Shown in pieces: positions 52,443-60,258 of a stretch of DNA of 64,000 nucleotides. The stretch is taken from contig NZ_CP066802.1 in the NCBI RefSeq assembly GCF_016598775.1, forward strand, positions 1,550,001 to 1,614,000, in the 5' to 3' direction. The notes below the pieces were generated by a model. It was given only the letters and a program-made list of their open reading frames with translations. It was not told the origin of the DNA and searched no databases. Made by a program: the position numbers and the translations under genes. The DNA comes from Actinomyces weissii. Its GTDB lineage: Bacteria; Actinomycetota; Actinomycetes; Actinomycetales; Actinomycetaceae. Within the stretch, counting starts at the first letter, position 1. Each line of letters begins with the position of its first letter.

Positions 52443-53108
52443 ATGCTTCTTCAAGACGCCCGGGAGCAGATCGCCGAGGCCTGCTCGCACCTGTGCGCCG
52501 ACGGGCTCGTCGTCGGCACCGCCGGAAACCTCTCCGTCCGCGAGGGGGACCTGCTCGCCATCACCCCTTCCGGCCTGCCCTACGAGGACATGCGGCCCGA
52601 CCTGGTGGCGGTGGTGGACTACCAAACCGGCCAGCAGGTGGACGGCCCCCTGAAGCCAGCCAGCGAGCTGGACCTGCACCTGACCACCCTGCGCACCACC
52701 GGCGAGAGCGCCGTCGTCCACACCCACTCCTATGCCGCCACCACCGTGGCCAGCCTGGAGGGGGTGACCACCCTGCCCGCGGTCCACTACTACATCTGCA
52801 TGTTCGGGGGCACCGACGTGCGGGTGGCCGACTACGCCGTCTACGGCTCCCCCGAGCTGGCCGCCAACGTGGCCAAGGCCCTGGAGGGGCGCACGGCCGC
52901 CCTGATGAGCAACCACGGCTCGGTGGTGGCCGGCCCTGACCTGCGCGCCACCTACACCCTGGCCCTGGAGCTGGAGTGGGTCTGCGAGCTCTACCTGCGC
53001 ACCCTGGCCGCGGGCACGCCCCGGATCCTCACCGACGAGCAGGTGGAGGAGGTGGCCCGCAAGATCCGGGACACCGGCTACGGCCAGTCCGCCCCGAAGG
53101 AGGGCTGA
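52443..53108 (+). CDS. fucA: L-fuculose-phosphate aldolase
   Basis: A 221-residue class II aldolase/adducin-family enzyme splitting L-fuculose-1-phosphate to DHAP and L-lactaldehyde. Motifs: GLVVGTAGNLSVREGDLLAITPSGLPYE (phosphate-binding Asn/Ser), KPASELDLHL (catalytic Glu region), VVHTHSYAATTVASL and SNHGSVVAGPDL (zinc histidines). AGAGGAA precedes the ATG. It is divergent from the fucI remnant and is the only enzyme gene of the pathway still complete here. Without fucI and fucK it would lack substrate unless copies exist elsewhere. Confidence 0.9.
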   Translation: MLLQDAREQIAEACSHLCADGLVVGTAGNLSVREGDLLAITPSGLPYEDMRPDLVAVVDYQTGQQVDGPLKPASELDLHLTTLRTTGESAVVHTHSYAATTVASLEGVTTLPAVHYYICMFGGTDVRVADYAVYGSPELAANVAKALEGRTAALMSNHGSVVAGPDLRATYTLALELEWVCELYLRTLAAGTPRILTDEQVEEVARKIRDTGYGQSAPKEG

Positions 53109-53256
53109 GCCCGCCGTCCCGGAACAGGGATGACCCCACCGTCTCGCAGGAGGACTGAGCCCGCCGTTCCGCAGGAAGGCTGAGACCGCAGCCTCACAGG
53201 AGGGCTGAGCCCGCCGTTCCGCAGGAAGGCTGAGACCGCAGCCTCACAGGAGGGCT
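53103..53256. repeat. 25-bp-based tandem repeat after fucA
   Basis: Two identical 50-bp units (53157-53206 and 53207-53256), each made of two related 25-bp halves (GGCTGAGCCCGCCGTTCCGC and GGCTGAGACCGCAGCCTCAC types), preceded by two more degenerate halves that begin at the fucA stop codon. No gene or terminator is apparent in it. Confidence 0.8.
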
Positions 53257-53341
53257 GGCCTCCACCACCCAGGAGAAGGACGGCCCAGCCGTCCCCGGAC
53301 GCTGCTTGCGCTCGGCCGGGAGCTCCCCCTAGCATCAGCCC

Positions 53342-53377
53342 ATGCGCAAGACGACCTGCACCTGGTGGCCCGCCTGA
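53342..53377 (+). CDS. trpL: trp leader peptide
   Basis: A small frame encoding MRKTTCTWWPA followed by TGA, with tandem Trp codons. TAGCAT (53330-53335) lies 6 nt before the ATG and TTGCGC (53306-53311) 18 bp further up, so the transcript is predicted to start at the ATG (leaderless). It lies 152 bp before trpB within an attenuator, where ribosome stalling at the Trp codons would report low charged tRNA-Trp. It is too short for normal gene finding. Confidence 0.75.
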   Translation: MRKTTCTWWPA

Positions 53378-53453
53378 TAGGCGAGCCCACATGCAGGTAG
53401 TCCACGCAACCGGCTCGCACCTCACCCCCCGAGGCAGCGGGCCGGTCGCTTTT
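53365..53453 (+). terminator. trp attenuator
   Basis: Four mutually exclusive segments can be read. Region 1 (53365-53375, GTGGCCCGCCT) covers the second Trp codon and pairs with region 2 (53379-53390, AGGCGAGCCCAC). Region 2 can instead pair with region 3 (53409-53418, ACCGGCTCGC) through GCGAGCC/GGCTCGC. Region 3 pairs with region 4 (53437-53446, GCGGGCCGGT), with one G-U, to form a terminator followed by CGCTTTT. Stalling at the Trp codons frees region 2 and prevents termination. Confidence 0.75.
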
Positions 53454-53493
53454 GCGGCAGCCTGGCTGCGCAGGGGGCCCCACAGAAAGGCCC

Positions 53494-54879
53494 ATGAACA
53501 TGAACAGCCCTAGCACCCCCGCACCGGAGATCCGTCTGCGTGACACGCTCCTGAACGCCTACTTCGGCGAGTACGGGGGCCAGTACGTGCCCGACCAGCT
53601 GCTGCCGGTGCTCGACGAGCTGGAGCGGGCCTACGTGGAGGCCCTGGCCGACCCGGGCTTCCTGGCCGAGCTCGACCGCCTGCAGCGCGAGTACCTGGGC
53701 CGCCCCACCGCCGTCACCGAGTGCGCGAACCTGCCCCTGCCCGGGCACGGCCGCGGCAAGGCCCGGATCTTCCTGAAGCGGGAGGACCTGGTGCACGGCG
53801 GTGCCCACAAGGGCAACCAGGTACTGGCGCAGGCCCTGATCGCCAGGCGCATGGGCAAGACCCGCCTGGTGGCGGAGACCGGCGCGGGCCAGCACGGCAC
53901 CGCCACCGCCATGGTCGCGGCCCTGATGGGCATGGACTGCACCATCTACATGGGGGCCACCGACGTCGCCCGCCAGCAGCCCAACGTGCGCCGCATGCGT
54001 CTGATGGGGGCCACCGTGGTGCCGGTGACCAATGAGGACGGCGGCTCCATGTCCAACGCGATCGACGTGGCCCTGGGCGACTGGGTGGAGAACCTGGCCA
54101 CCACCCACTACCTGCTGGGCTCGGCCTGCGGCCCCCACCCCTTCCCCACCCTGGTGCGGGAGTTCCAGTCCGTGATCTCGCGGGAGTCGCGCGCCCAGAT
54201 GCTGGAGCGCACGGGGCGGCTGCCGGACTACGTGGTGGCGGCCGTGGGCGGGGGCTCCAACGCTATCGGCGCCTTTGCCGAGTACTTGAAGGACGAGCCG
54301 GGCAACGAGCAGGTGCGCCTGGTGGGGGTGGAGCCTGCCGGTGAGGGGCTGGAGACCTCCCGCCACGGGGCGCCGCTGAACCGGGGCGTGGTGGGGGTGC
54401 TGCACGGCTCGCGCTCCTACGTGCTGCGCTCCTCCGACGGCGACCTGGGCGAGTCCTTCTCAGTGTCCGCGGGCCTGGACTACCCGGGGGTGGGGCCGGA
54501 GCACGCCCACCTGATGGACACGGGCCGGGCCACCTACGTGGGGGCGGACGACAACGAGGCCCTGCAGGCCTTCCGGCTGCTGAGCCGCTACGAGGGCATC
54601 ATCCCGGCCCTGGAGTCCTCCCACGCCCTGGCCCACGCCCTGCGGATCGCCCAGGAGCTGGAGGGGCAGGAGGTCGCCGAGCCGGTGAGCATCCTGGTGA
54701 ACCTCTCGGGCCGGGGGGACAAGGACATGGAGTACGTGCAGAACGTGCTGGGCGAGCTGATGTTCGCCGACCCCGCCCAGGTGCCCACCAAGGGGCTGCG
54801 CATCTCGGAGATCCTGCGGATGATGACGGCGGAGTCCAACGCCCGCGAGGCGGGGCGCTCCGTGGCGCACCAGGGCTGA
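53494..54879 (+). CDS. trpB: Tryptophan synthase beta chain
   Basis: A 461-residue PLP enzyme joining indole and serine. Landmarks: NAYFGEYGGQYVPDQLLPVLDELE, the PLP-lysine motif REDLVHGGAHKGNQVLAQAL, ETGAGQHGTATA, GGGSNAIGAFAEY, LDYPGVGPEHAHL, ALESSHALAHAL and VNLSGRGDKDM. The PLP motif resembles the enterobacterial HGGAHKTNQ form more than the HTGAHKINN form I expect in most actinobacteria. About 60 extra residues lie at the C-terminus. No trpA or other trp gene is adjacent, so it is a stand-alone attenuator-controlled trpB. ATG 53494 or 53500 may be the start. Confidence 0.93.
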   Translation: MNMNSPSTPAPEIRLRDTLLNAYFGEYGGQYVPDQLLPVLDELERAYVEALADPGFLAELDRLQREYLGRPTAVTECANLPLPGHGRGKARIFLKREDLVHGGAHKGNQVLAQALIARRMGKTRLVAETGAGQHGTATAMVAALMGMDCTIYMGATDVARQQPNVRRMRLMGATVVPVTNEDGGSMSNAIDVALGDWVENLATTHYLLGSACGPHPFPTLVREFQSVISRESRAQMLERTGRLPDYVVAAVGGGSNAIGAFAEYLKDEPGNEQVRLVGVEPAGEGLETSRHGAPLNRGVVGVLHGSRSYVLRSSDGDLGESFSVSAGLDYPGVGPEHAHLMDTGRATYVGADDNEALQAFRLLSRYEGIIPALESSHALAHALRIAQELEGQEVAEPVSILVNLSGRGDKDMEYVQNVLGELMFADPAQVPTKGLRISEILRMMTAESNAREAGRSVAHQG

Positions 54880-54957
54880 GGCCAGGCGGTGCCGAGCGGG
54901 GCGGGGCTGAGGCCGGACGCTCCGTGGCGCACCAGGGCTGAGGCCAGGCGGTGCCGC
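54856..54957. repeat. 62-bp-offset duplication of the trpB 3' end
   Basis: About 38 bp starting CGCTCCGTGGCGCACCAGGG, including the trpB stop codon, recur 62 bp downstream (54856 and 54918), both followed by GCGGGGCGGGG. It looks like a recent tandem duplication and leaves a decoy copy of the stop-codon region in the gap before rsmD. Confidence 0.75.
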
Positions 54958-55066
54958 GCGGGGCGGGGTGCTCCCAAGAGGCGCTCTGCCCCGCGCCCGC
55001 GCCGTCGTCTTTGTCCTGCTATCGGCCGGGTTCCAGGGTGTGCGGCGGCTGCCGTAGGCTCTGCGC

Positions 55067-55645
55067 ATGACCAGGATCGTGGCGGGTAGTGCGGGTGGAC
55101 GGCGTATCGAGGTGCCTCGTTCCGGCACCCGCCCCACCTCGGACCGGGTGCGGGAGGCGCTGTTTGGCCGCCTGGAGCACTACGGGGTGGTTGCTGGGGC
55201 CCGGGTACTGGACCTGTGCGCAGGCTCGGGGGCACTGGGGCTGGAGGCAGCCAGCCGGGGGGCCACGGACGTGACCCTGGTGGACTCGGCGCGGGCCGCC
55301 ACGCAGGTGTGCGCGGCCAACGTGAAGGCCTTGGGCCTGCGGGGGGTGCGGGTGGTGACTGCTAAGGTCACGTCCTTCCTGGCGGGGGTGGCGGGGGCCG
55401 GGGTGGACCTGGTGCTGCTGGACCCGCCCTATGACCTGCCGGAGGCGGAGCTGTCCCTGATGCTGGAGCCGCTGGCGCGCACGGAGGACCCGTGGCTGGC
55501 CGAGGGGGCCGTGGTGGTGGTGGAGCGCTCCTCCCGCTCCCCCGAGCCCACCTGGCCTGCGGGCCTGCGGCGTTTCAGCGAGAAACGCTACGGGGAGACG
55601 CGCGTCTGGTTCGCCGAGCTGGAGACAGCCGACGACGCCGCCTGA
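55067..55645 (+). CDS. rsmD: 16S rRNA (guanine-966-N2)-methyltransferase
   Basis: A 192-residue SAM-dependent RsmD. It begins MTRIVAGSAGGRRIEVPRSG, then RPTSDRVREALFGRLEHY, the SAM site VLDLCAGSGALGLEAASRGA and catalytic DPPYDLPEAEL, ending GLRRFSEKRYGETRVWF. TAGGCT (55055-55060) sits 6 nt before the ATG with no Shine-Dalgarno, suggesting a leaderless message. Normally rsmD lies between recG and coaD on one strand. Here it is reversed relative to both and separated from coaD. Confidence 0.94.
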   Translation: MTRIVAGSAGGRRIEVPRSGTRPTSDRVREALFGRLEHYGVVAGARVLDLCAGSGALGLEAASRGATDVTLVDSARAATQVCAANVKALGLRGVRVVTAKVTSFLAGVAGAGVDLVLLDPPYDLPEAELSLMLEPLARTEDPWLAEGAVVVVERSSRSPEPTWPAGLRRFSEKRYGETRVWFAELETADDAA

Positions 55646-55715
55646 GTGCCCTGGGTGGAGGCAGGGCGCGGGGGTCCTGGTTCTGCTCGACGGCGGGCGG
55701 CAGGCTCCGCTGGGG

Positions 55716-55944
55716 CTCCGCTGTAGTGAAGTCGGGAGGCCCAAGCCCAGCCGCCAGGTGATGGGCCCAGTCCTGACTGAGGGCAATGCACCCCCGGCCA
55801 GCCCACACCGGGTCTTCCACCTGCGGCCCCGACTCCGCTGTAGTGAAGTCGGGAGGCCCAAGCCCAGCCGCCAGGTGATGGGCCCAGTCCTGACTGAGGG
55901 CAATGCGCCCCCGGCCAGCCCAGACCGGGTCTTCCACCTGCGGC
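55716..55944. repeat. 117-bp tandem duplication
   Basis: The segment beginning CTCCGCTGTAGTGAAGTCGG at 55716 repeats at 55833 with only a few changes (for example CACACC versus CAGACC). The two copies fill the gap after rsmD. No start, ribosome site or domain supports a gene in them. Confidence 0.85.
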
Positions 55945-56035
55945 CCCCAGACGGCCTCCTACGCCAGGCCCGCACCCCTAGCCCGCAGGCCCGACCCCTC
56001 ACCCGCATGTCCGGCCCCTCAATCCGCGGCGAGCA

Positions 56036-56265
56036 CACCTCCCTCGCCTCCACTTGTGCATTTCGGCGCGAGTGGTGCGGTTTTCCGGCACCACTCGCGC
56101 CGAAATGCACCAGTCGGGGGGTGGGGCGGGCACGCCCCACCACACCCAGATCACCCCGCACCACAGCCACACACCATGACCACAGACGACACCCTCCACA
56201 CCCCTTAACCAGCACCCGAACTAACTGCCGCAGCTTGACGCACCACGTAGAGGCACCCCCAGCCG
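56036..56265. repeat. Dispersed composite repeat, copy B
   Basis: The second copy of the element described at 5640-5925. It has the CGCCTCCACT lead-in, the 23-9-23 palindrome, CCACCACACCCAGATCACC, CATGACCACAGACGAC, ACCAGCACCCGAACTA and GCCGCAGCTTGACGCACCAC, then GGCACCCCCAG. The TTGAC module occurs once here and three times in copy A. It lies between rsmD and the CRISPR array, again in a gene-free gap after a plus-strand gene. Confidence 0.7.
56056..56110. repeat. 23-9-23 bp perfect palindrome of copy B
   Basis: The arms 56056-56078 and 56088-56110 are identical in sequence to those at 5677-5731 and perfectly complementary to each other, while the 9-nt loop (GGTTTTCCG) differs. Conserved arms with a free loop suggest selection on the hairpin or recent spread of the element. 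Confidence 0.85.
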
Positions 56266-56411
56266 CCCAGCGGCACACTCTCGCGTTCACGAACAAGGAC
56301 ACCCATAAACGTCCATCAAGCGAAAACCAAGGCCCCGAGCGCCGCAATCACCTCACCAAGACGAATTACAACTGGCCCGTAGTGGCACACCGTGCCAACT
56401 TTTCTGCCAGT

Positions 56412-57536
56412 GGCTTCATGCGCCTACAGGTGCGTGGTGCTTCCTGACAGACTGGGAGATGGATACCCCCGTCTCGGCGTGGGGTCTTAATGCACCTACA
56501 GGTGCGTGGTGCTTCCTGACCGGAAAGAGCCGCCTGAGGAGGGGCGAACACCTTTGTCTTAATGCACCTACAGGTGCGTGGTGCTTCCTGACCCTATTCG
56601 AGACCATCCGGGAAGGAAAGTAGGAATGGTCTTAATGCACCTACAGGCGCGTGGTGCTTCCTGACGAATGGGCCAGCGAGCTTGAGAAGGCGGGGTTTAG
56701 CGGTCTTAATGCACCTACAGGTGCGTGGTGCTTCCTGACCTTGTCAAATCGCGCTTCGCTCGTGGCGTCAGATGCGTCTTAATGCACCTACAGGTGCGTG
56801 GTGCTTCCTGACCTCGCTCCCGGTGTCCTCATCCGGGATCAGGACGGAAAGTCTTAATGCACCTACAGGTGCGTGGTGCTTCCTGACTACAGAGAGGAAC
56901 AAAAAGTGGAGATCACATTCGTGCCTTAATGCACCTACAGGTGCGTGGTGCTTCCTGACTATAGCGCCGGTACAGTAACACTAGGTCTTATCGCGTCTTA
57001 ATGCACCTACAGGTGCGTGGTGCTTCCTGACTCCTCAACGACGTTCTGGACGCTCTGGGCTACCCGTCTTAATGCACCTACAGGTGCGTGGTGCTTCCTG
57101 ACGCTGAGGAAGTCGCCAGGTCCGGTTTCGCTGATCCTGTCTTAATGCACCTACAGGTGCGTGGTGCTTCCTGACAAGAACTCGATAAAGCATTGGAGGA
57201 GATAATGAAGTCTTAATGCACCTACAGGTGCGTGGTGCTTCCTGACAATGCTGACGGACCACCTCACCTTAACGATCCTCTCGTCTTAATGCACCTACAG
57301 GTGCGTGGTGCTTCCTGACGGCTCTTCATGGCGATTCCCCATTGCCCGGACCCGAGTCTTAATGCACCTACAGGTGCGTGGTGCTTCCTGACGCGGTCAA
57401 GGACGGTGATTTCACCCCTAAGAAAAGGTCTTAATGCACCTACAGGTGCGTGGTGCTTCCTGACGTATCGATTCTCGCTGTGGCGGCTGCTATTTACGGG
57501 TCTTAATGCACCTACAGGTGCGTGGTGCTTCCTGAC
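56412..57536 (-). CRISPR. CRISPR array, 16 repeats of 37 bp, 15 spacers
   Basis: Repeats of 37 bp (plus strand GTCTTAATGCACCTAC, then AGGTGCGTGGTGCTTCCTGAC) start at 56412, 56484, 56556, 56629, 56703, 56776, 56851, 56923, 56995, 57066, 57139, 57210, 57283, 57356, 57428 and 57500. Spacers are 34-38 bp and all differ. The repeat contains the hairpin GCACCTACAGGTGC. The leftmost repeat is degenerate (GGCTTCATGCGCC at its start), and copies at 56629 and 56923 each have one change, which puts the leader on the right and transcription on the minus strand. No cas gene occurs in the window, so the type cannot be assigned. No spacer matched this window by eye. Confidence 0.97.
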
Positions 57537-57657
57537 CCTGGCCCCCAGAATCCTTGCAATCACGCCACTTCCAGGACCCAGAGCGCCACAGGCCCCGCAA
57601 GCACCCCACAGGACCGGCCAGCACACCCCCACTATACCCACTTTTCGGCCCAATCAA
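57537..57657 (-). promoter_or_regulatory. Candidate CRISPR leader/promoter
   Basis: On the minus strand TTGATT (57652-57657, spacing 15) or CTTGAT (57653-57658, spacing 16) precedes TATAGT (57631-57636), pointing into the array about 95 bp before the first full repeat. This agrees with the degenerate repeat lying at the opposite end. The next 170 bp up to recG hold nothing I can identify. Confidence 0.45.
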
Positions 57658-57828
57658 GCCAAGCGCCACCGACACCCCAAAACCACCCCCAGCCACCGAC
57701 TTCCAACGAGACCAAGCCAAAAAGTCCCCCTCCAAGCACCCCAACCAGCAAACACACAGCAAACTCCCAGCAACCGGCCCTGTCACCGCCCGCACCGTGG
57801 GCGCCCCCGGCCGCCACACACCCCCGCC

Positions 57829-60258
57829 TCAAACCCGCTCCAGGAAGGCCTGGGACTCCTCGTCGAGCCGGTAGGCAATGGCCGCCGCGAGCGCCCGGTG
57901 CCCCTGCAGCAGCGGATCAGCGGACACCACCTCGGTGGCCTCCTGCCGGGCGCGGGCGATCAGCGCCGCGTCACGCCGCACCCGCAGCAGGTCCAGCCCG
58001 CTGGTCCGCCCCGACTGGGCCGCCCCCAGCACGTCCCCCTCACTGCGCAGCTCCAGGTCCGCCTCCGCCAGGGCAAAGCCGTCCGTCGTCGCCGCGAAGG
58101 CCCGCAGCCGGTGGTAGGCCGGGGAACCCACCTGCGCCCCCGTGACCGCCATGCAGATCCCCGGCCTGCTGCCGCGCCCCACCCGGCCCCGCAGCTGGTG
58201 CAGCTGGGAGAGCCCAAAACGCTCCGCGTCCAGCACCACCATCATGGTGGCCTCCGGCACGTCCACCCCCACCTCAACCACCGTGGTGGCCAGCAGCAGG
58301 GGCAGCTGCCCGGAGGCGAAGGCCGCCATCGCCGTCGCCTTCTCCGGCGCCCCCATGCGGCCGGTGAGCACCCCCACCCCCACACCGGCCAGGGCAGGCT
58401 CGGCGGCCAGGAGCTCCTGCCACTGGGTCACGGAGGCCAGCGGCCGGGCCCCCTCCCCCGGACCGCCCGCAGCCGCCTCCGCCGGAGACACACCCGGCAG
58501 CAGCCCCGCCCCGGCGTCCCGTTCACCCCCGCCGTCCAGCAGCCCCGCCCCGGCGTCCCGTTCACCCCCGCCGTCCAGCAGCCCCGCCCCGACGTCCCGT
58601 TCACCCCCGCCGTCCAGCCCAGCCCCGCCGTCCAGCGGCTCGTCCCCGCCGTCCTCCGGCTCATCACCGGCGTCAATGCGCGGGCAGACCACGTACACGC
58701 GCCCGCCCTCCGCGATCTCCTGGGCGGCCCGCTGCCACACCCGCGCCACCCAGGACTGCCGCTCCCAGGGCACCAGGTGGGTAGACACCGGGGCGCGCCC
58801 CGCAGGCAGCCCCTCCAGCACACTGGCCTCCAGGTCCCCGAACACCGTCATGGCGATCGTGCGCGGGATCGGGGTGGCGGTCATCACCAGCAGGTGCGGC
58901 ACCGCCCTCTCCCCCGTGGCCGGGTCCAGCACCCCGCCCCGCTCCCGCAGGACGTCACGCTGCGCCACCCCGAAACGGTGCTGCTCGTCAACCACCACCA
59001 GGCCCAGGCGCGGCATCTGCACGGTCTGTGACAGCAGGGCGTGGGTGCCCACCACCAGTACCGGCTCCCCCGAGGCCAGGTCAGCCAGCACCTGACGGCG
59101 CTGGGGGGCGGTGGCGGAGCCGGTCAGCAGCAGTACGCGCGTGGCCCGCTCCGCGCCCCCCAGCATCCCGCTGCCCGCCAGGGGCCCCAGCAGGCTGGTC
59201 AGGGAGGCGGCGTGCTGGGCGGCCAGCACCTCCGTGGGGGCCAGCAGGGCGGCCTGGCCCCCCGCCCCCACCACCTGCAGCATGGCGCGCAGGGCCACCA
59301 CCGTCTTGCCCGAGCCGACGTCGCCCTGCAGCAGGCGCAGCATGGGGGTGGTGGAGTCCAGCGCCTCCGCCAGCTCCTGACCCACCCGCTGCTGGGAGTC
59401 CGTGAGCTCGTAGGGCAGGGCAGCGTCCAGGTCCGCCCGCAAGGAGCCGCTGGCGGCGGGCACCGGCCAGGCCACGGCGGCCCGGCTGTGCTGGTGCTGC
59501 AGGCGCCGCTGGGCCAGGGCGGCCTGCAGCACGAAGGCCTCCTCGTGGCGCAGGCGACGGCGGGCCGCCCGCCACTGCTGCTCATCGACCGGCGTGTGCG
59601 CCCACCGGTAGGCGGTCAGGGCGTCCACCAGGCCAGCGTCCTGCCGCACCTGCTCGGGCAGGGGCTCGGGCACGTCCCCGGGCAGCAGCTGGTCCAGCAC
59701 GGTGCGCACGGCCTTGCCTACGCGCCAGGAGGGCAGGGACTCAGTGGCCCGGTACACGGGGATGGGGCGGGCCAGCAGGGCCTGGCGCTCGGCCTCGTCC
59801 AGGTCGTCCAGCACCTGGAAGCGGGCGCCGGTCAGCTGGCGGCGGCCCAGGCGCAGCCCCACCTTGCCGCTGACGAGCACGGTGGCTCCGGGGGGCAGGC
59901 GGTCAGCGTAGGAGCGCATCATGCCCGCGGCCCCAAAGAGCACCACGTCCATCTGGGTGGTGCCGTCCGTGATGACGGCCTCCAGCAGGGCGGGGGGACG
60001 CCCGGAGCGGGTGCGGCGGGAGGATGCCTGCAGCACCTGGGCCTGGACCGTAGCCGCCTCCCCCTCCACCAGGGTCCGCAGGTCCGTGAGCTCCCCCCAG
60101 GACTCGTAGCGCCTGGGCAGGTGGCGCAGCAGGTCCGCACCGGTTTCCAGCCCCAGGGCCGCGAGCTGCTTGGCGGTGCCCGGCCCCACCAGCTTGTCCA
60201 GCGGCCGCTCCAGCAGGGGCACGGAGCCGCGCGCCCGGGGAGGCTGGGCCCTACTCAA
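57829..60258 (-). CDS. recG: ATP-dependent DNA helicase RecG
   Basis: An 809-residue branch-migration helicase. An N-terminal wedge/OB domain (residues about 60-170) is followed by helicase motifs LLQGDVGSGKTVVAL (I), APTEVLAAQH (Ia), VVDEQHRFG (II, DEQH), MTATPIPRT (III), ATTVVEVGVDVPEA (V) and QLRGRVGRG (VI). Between motifs III and V, after YVVCPRID, an insert of about 60 residues carries three 13-residue Gly/Asp/Glu/Arg repeats (GGGERDAGAGLL-like, 39-bp units). The usual RecG is 680-750 residues. It overlaps the DAK2-domain gene by 8 bp. Confidence 0.95.
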   Translation of the reverse strand: MSRAQPPRARGSVPLLERPLDKLVGPGTAKQLAALGLETGADLLRHLPRRYESWGELTDLRTLVEGEAATVQAQVLQASSRRTRSGRPPALLEAVITDGTTQMDVVLFGAAGMMRSYADRLPPGATVLVSGKVGLRLGRRQLTGARFQVLDDLDEAERQALLARPIPVYRATESLPSWRVGKAVRTVLDQLLPGDVPEPLPEQVRQDAGLVDALTAYRWAHTPVDEQQWRAARRRLRHEEAFVLQAALAQRRLQHQHSRAAVAWPVPAASGSLRADLDAALPYELTDSQQRVGQELAEALDSTTPMLRLLQGDVGSGKTVVALRAMLQVVGAGGQAALLAPTEVLAAQHAASLTSLLGPLAGSGMLGGAERATRVLLLTGSATAPQRRQVLADLASGEPVLVVGTHALLSQTVQMPRLGLVVVDEQHRFGVAQRDVLRERGGVLDPATGERAVPHLLVMTATPIPRTIAMTVFGDLEASVLEGLPAGRAPVSTHLVPWERQSWVARVWQRAAQEIAEGGRVYVVCPRIDAGDEPEDGGDEPLDGGAGLDGGGERDVGAGLLDGGGERDAGAGLLDGGGERDAGAGLLPGVSPAEAAAGGPGEGARPLASVTQWQELLAAEPALAGVGVGVLTGRMGAPEKATAMAAFASGQLPLLLATTVVEVGVDVPEATMMVVLDAERFGLSQLHQLRGRVGRGSRPGICMAVTGAQVGSPAYHRLRAFAATTDGFALAEADLELRSEGDVLGAAQSGRTSGLDLLRVRRDAALIARARQEATEVVSADPLLQGHRALAAAIAYRLDEESQAFLERV
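58498..58614. repeat. 39-bp tandem repeat inside recG, 3 copies
   Basis: Three units of 39 bp (58498, 58537, 58576) beginning CAGCAGCCCCGCCCC differ by a single base. They preserve the recG frame and encode 13-residue repeats in a surface insert of the second helicase lobe. Copy number could vary between strains without breaking the gene. Confidence 0.9.

Noticed and set aside
55019-56347. A long minus-strand frame of about 440 codons covering rsmD and the repeat region
   Set aside because: It is antisense to rsmD, and the rest follows the GC-rich tandem and palindromic repeats. rsmD on the plus strand has clear homology.
56366-57653. Open frames across the CRISPR array encoding repeated NAPTGAWCFLT or KHHAPVGALR words
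   Set aside because: They are translations of the 37-bp repeat and spacers, with no ribosome site or independent conservation.
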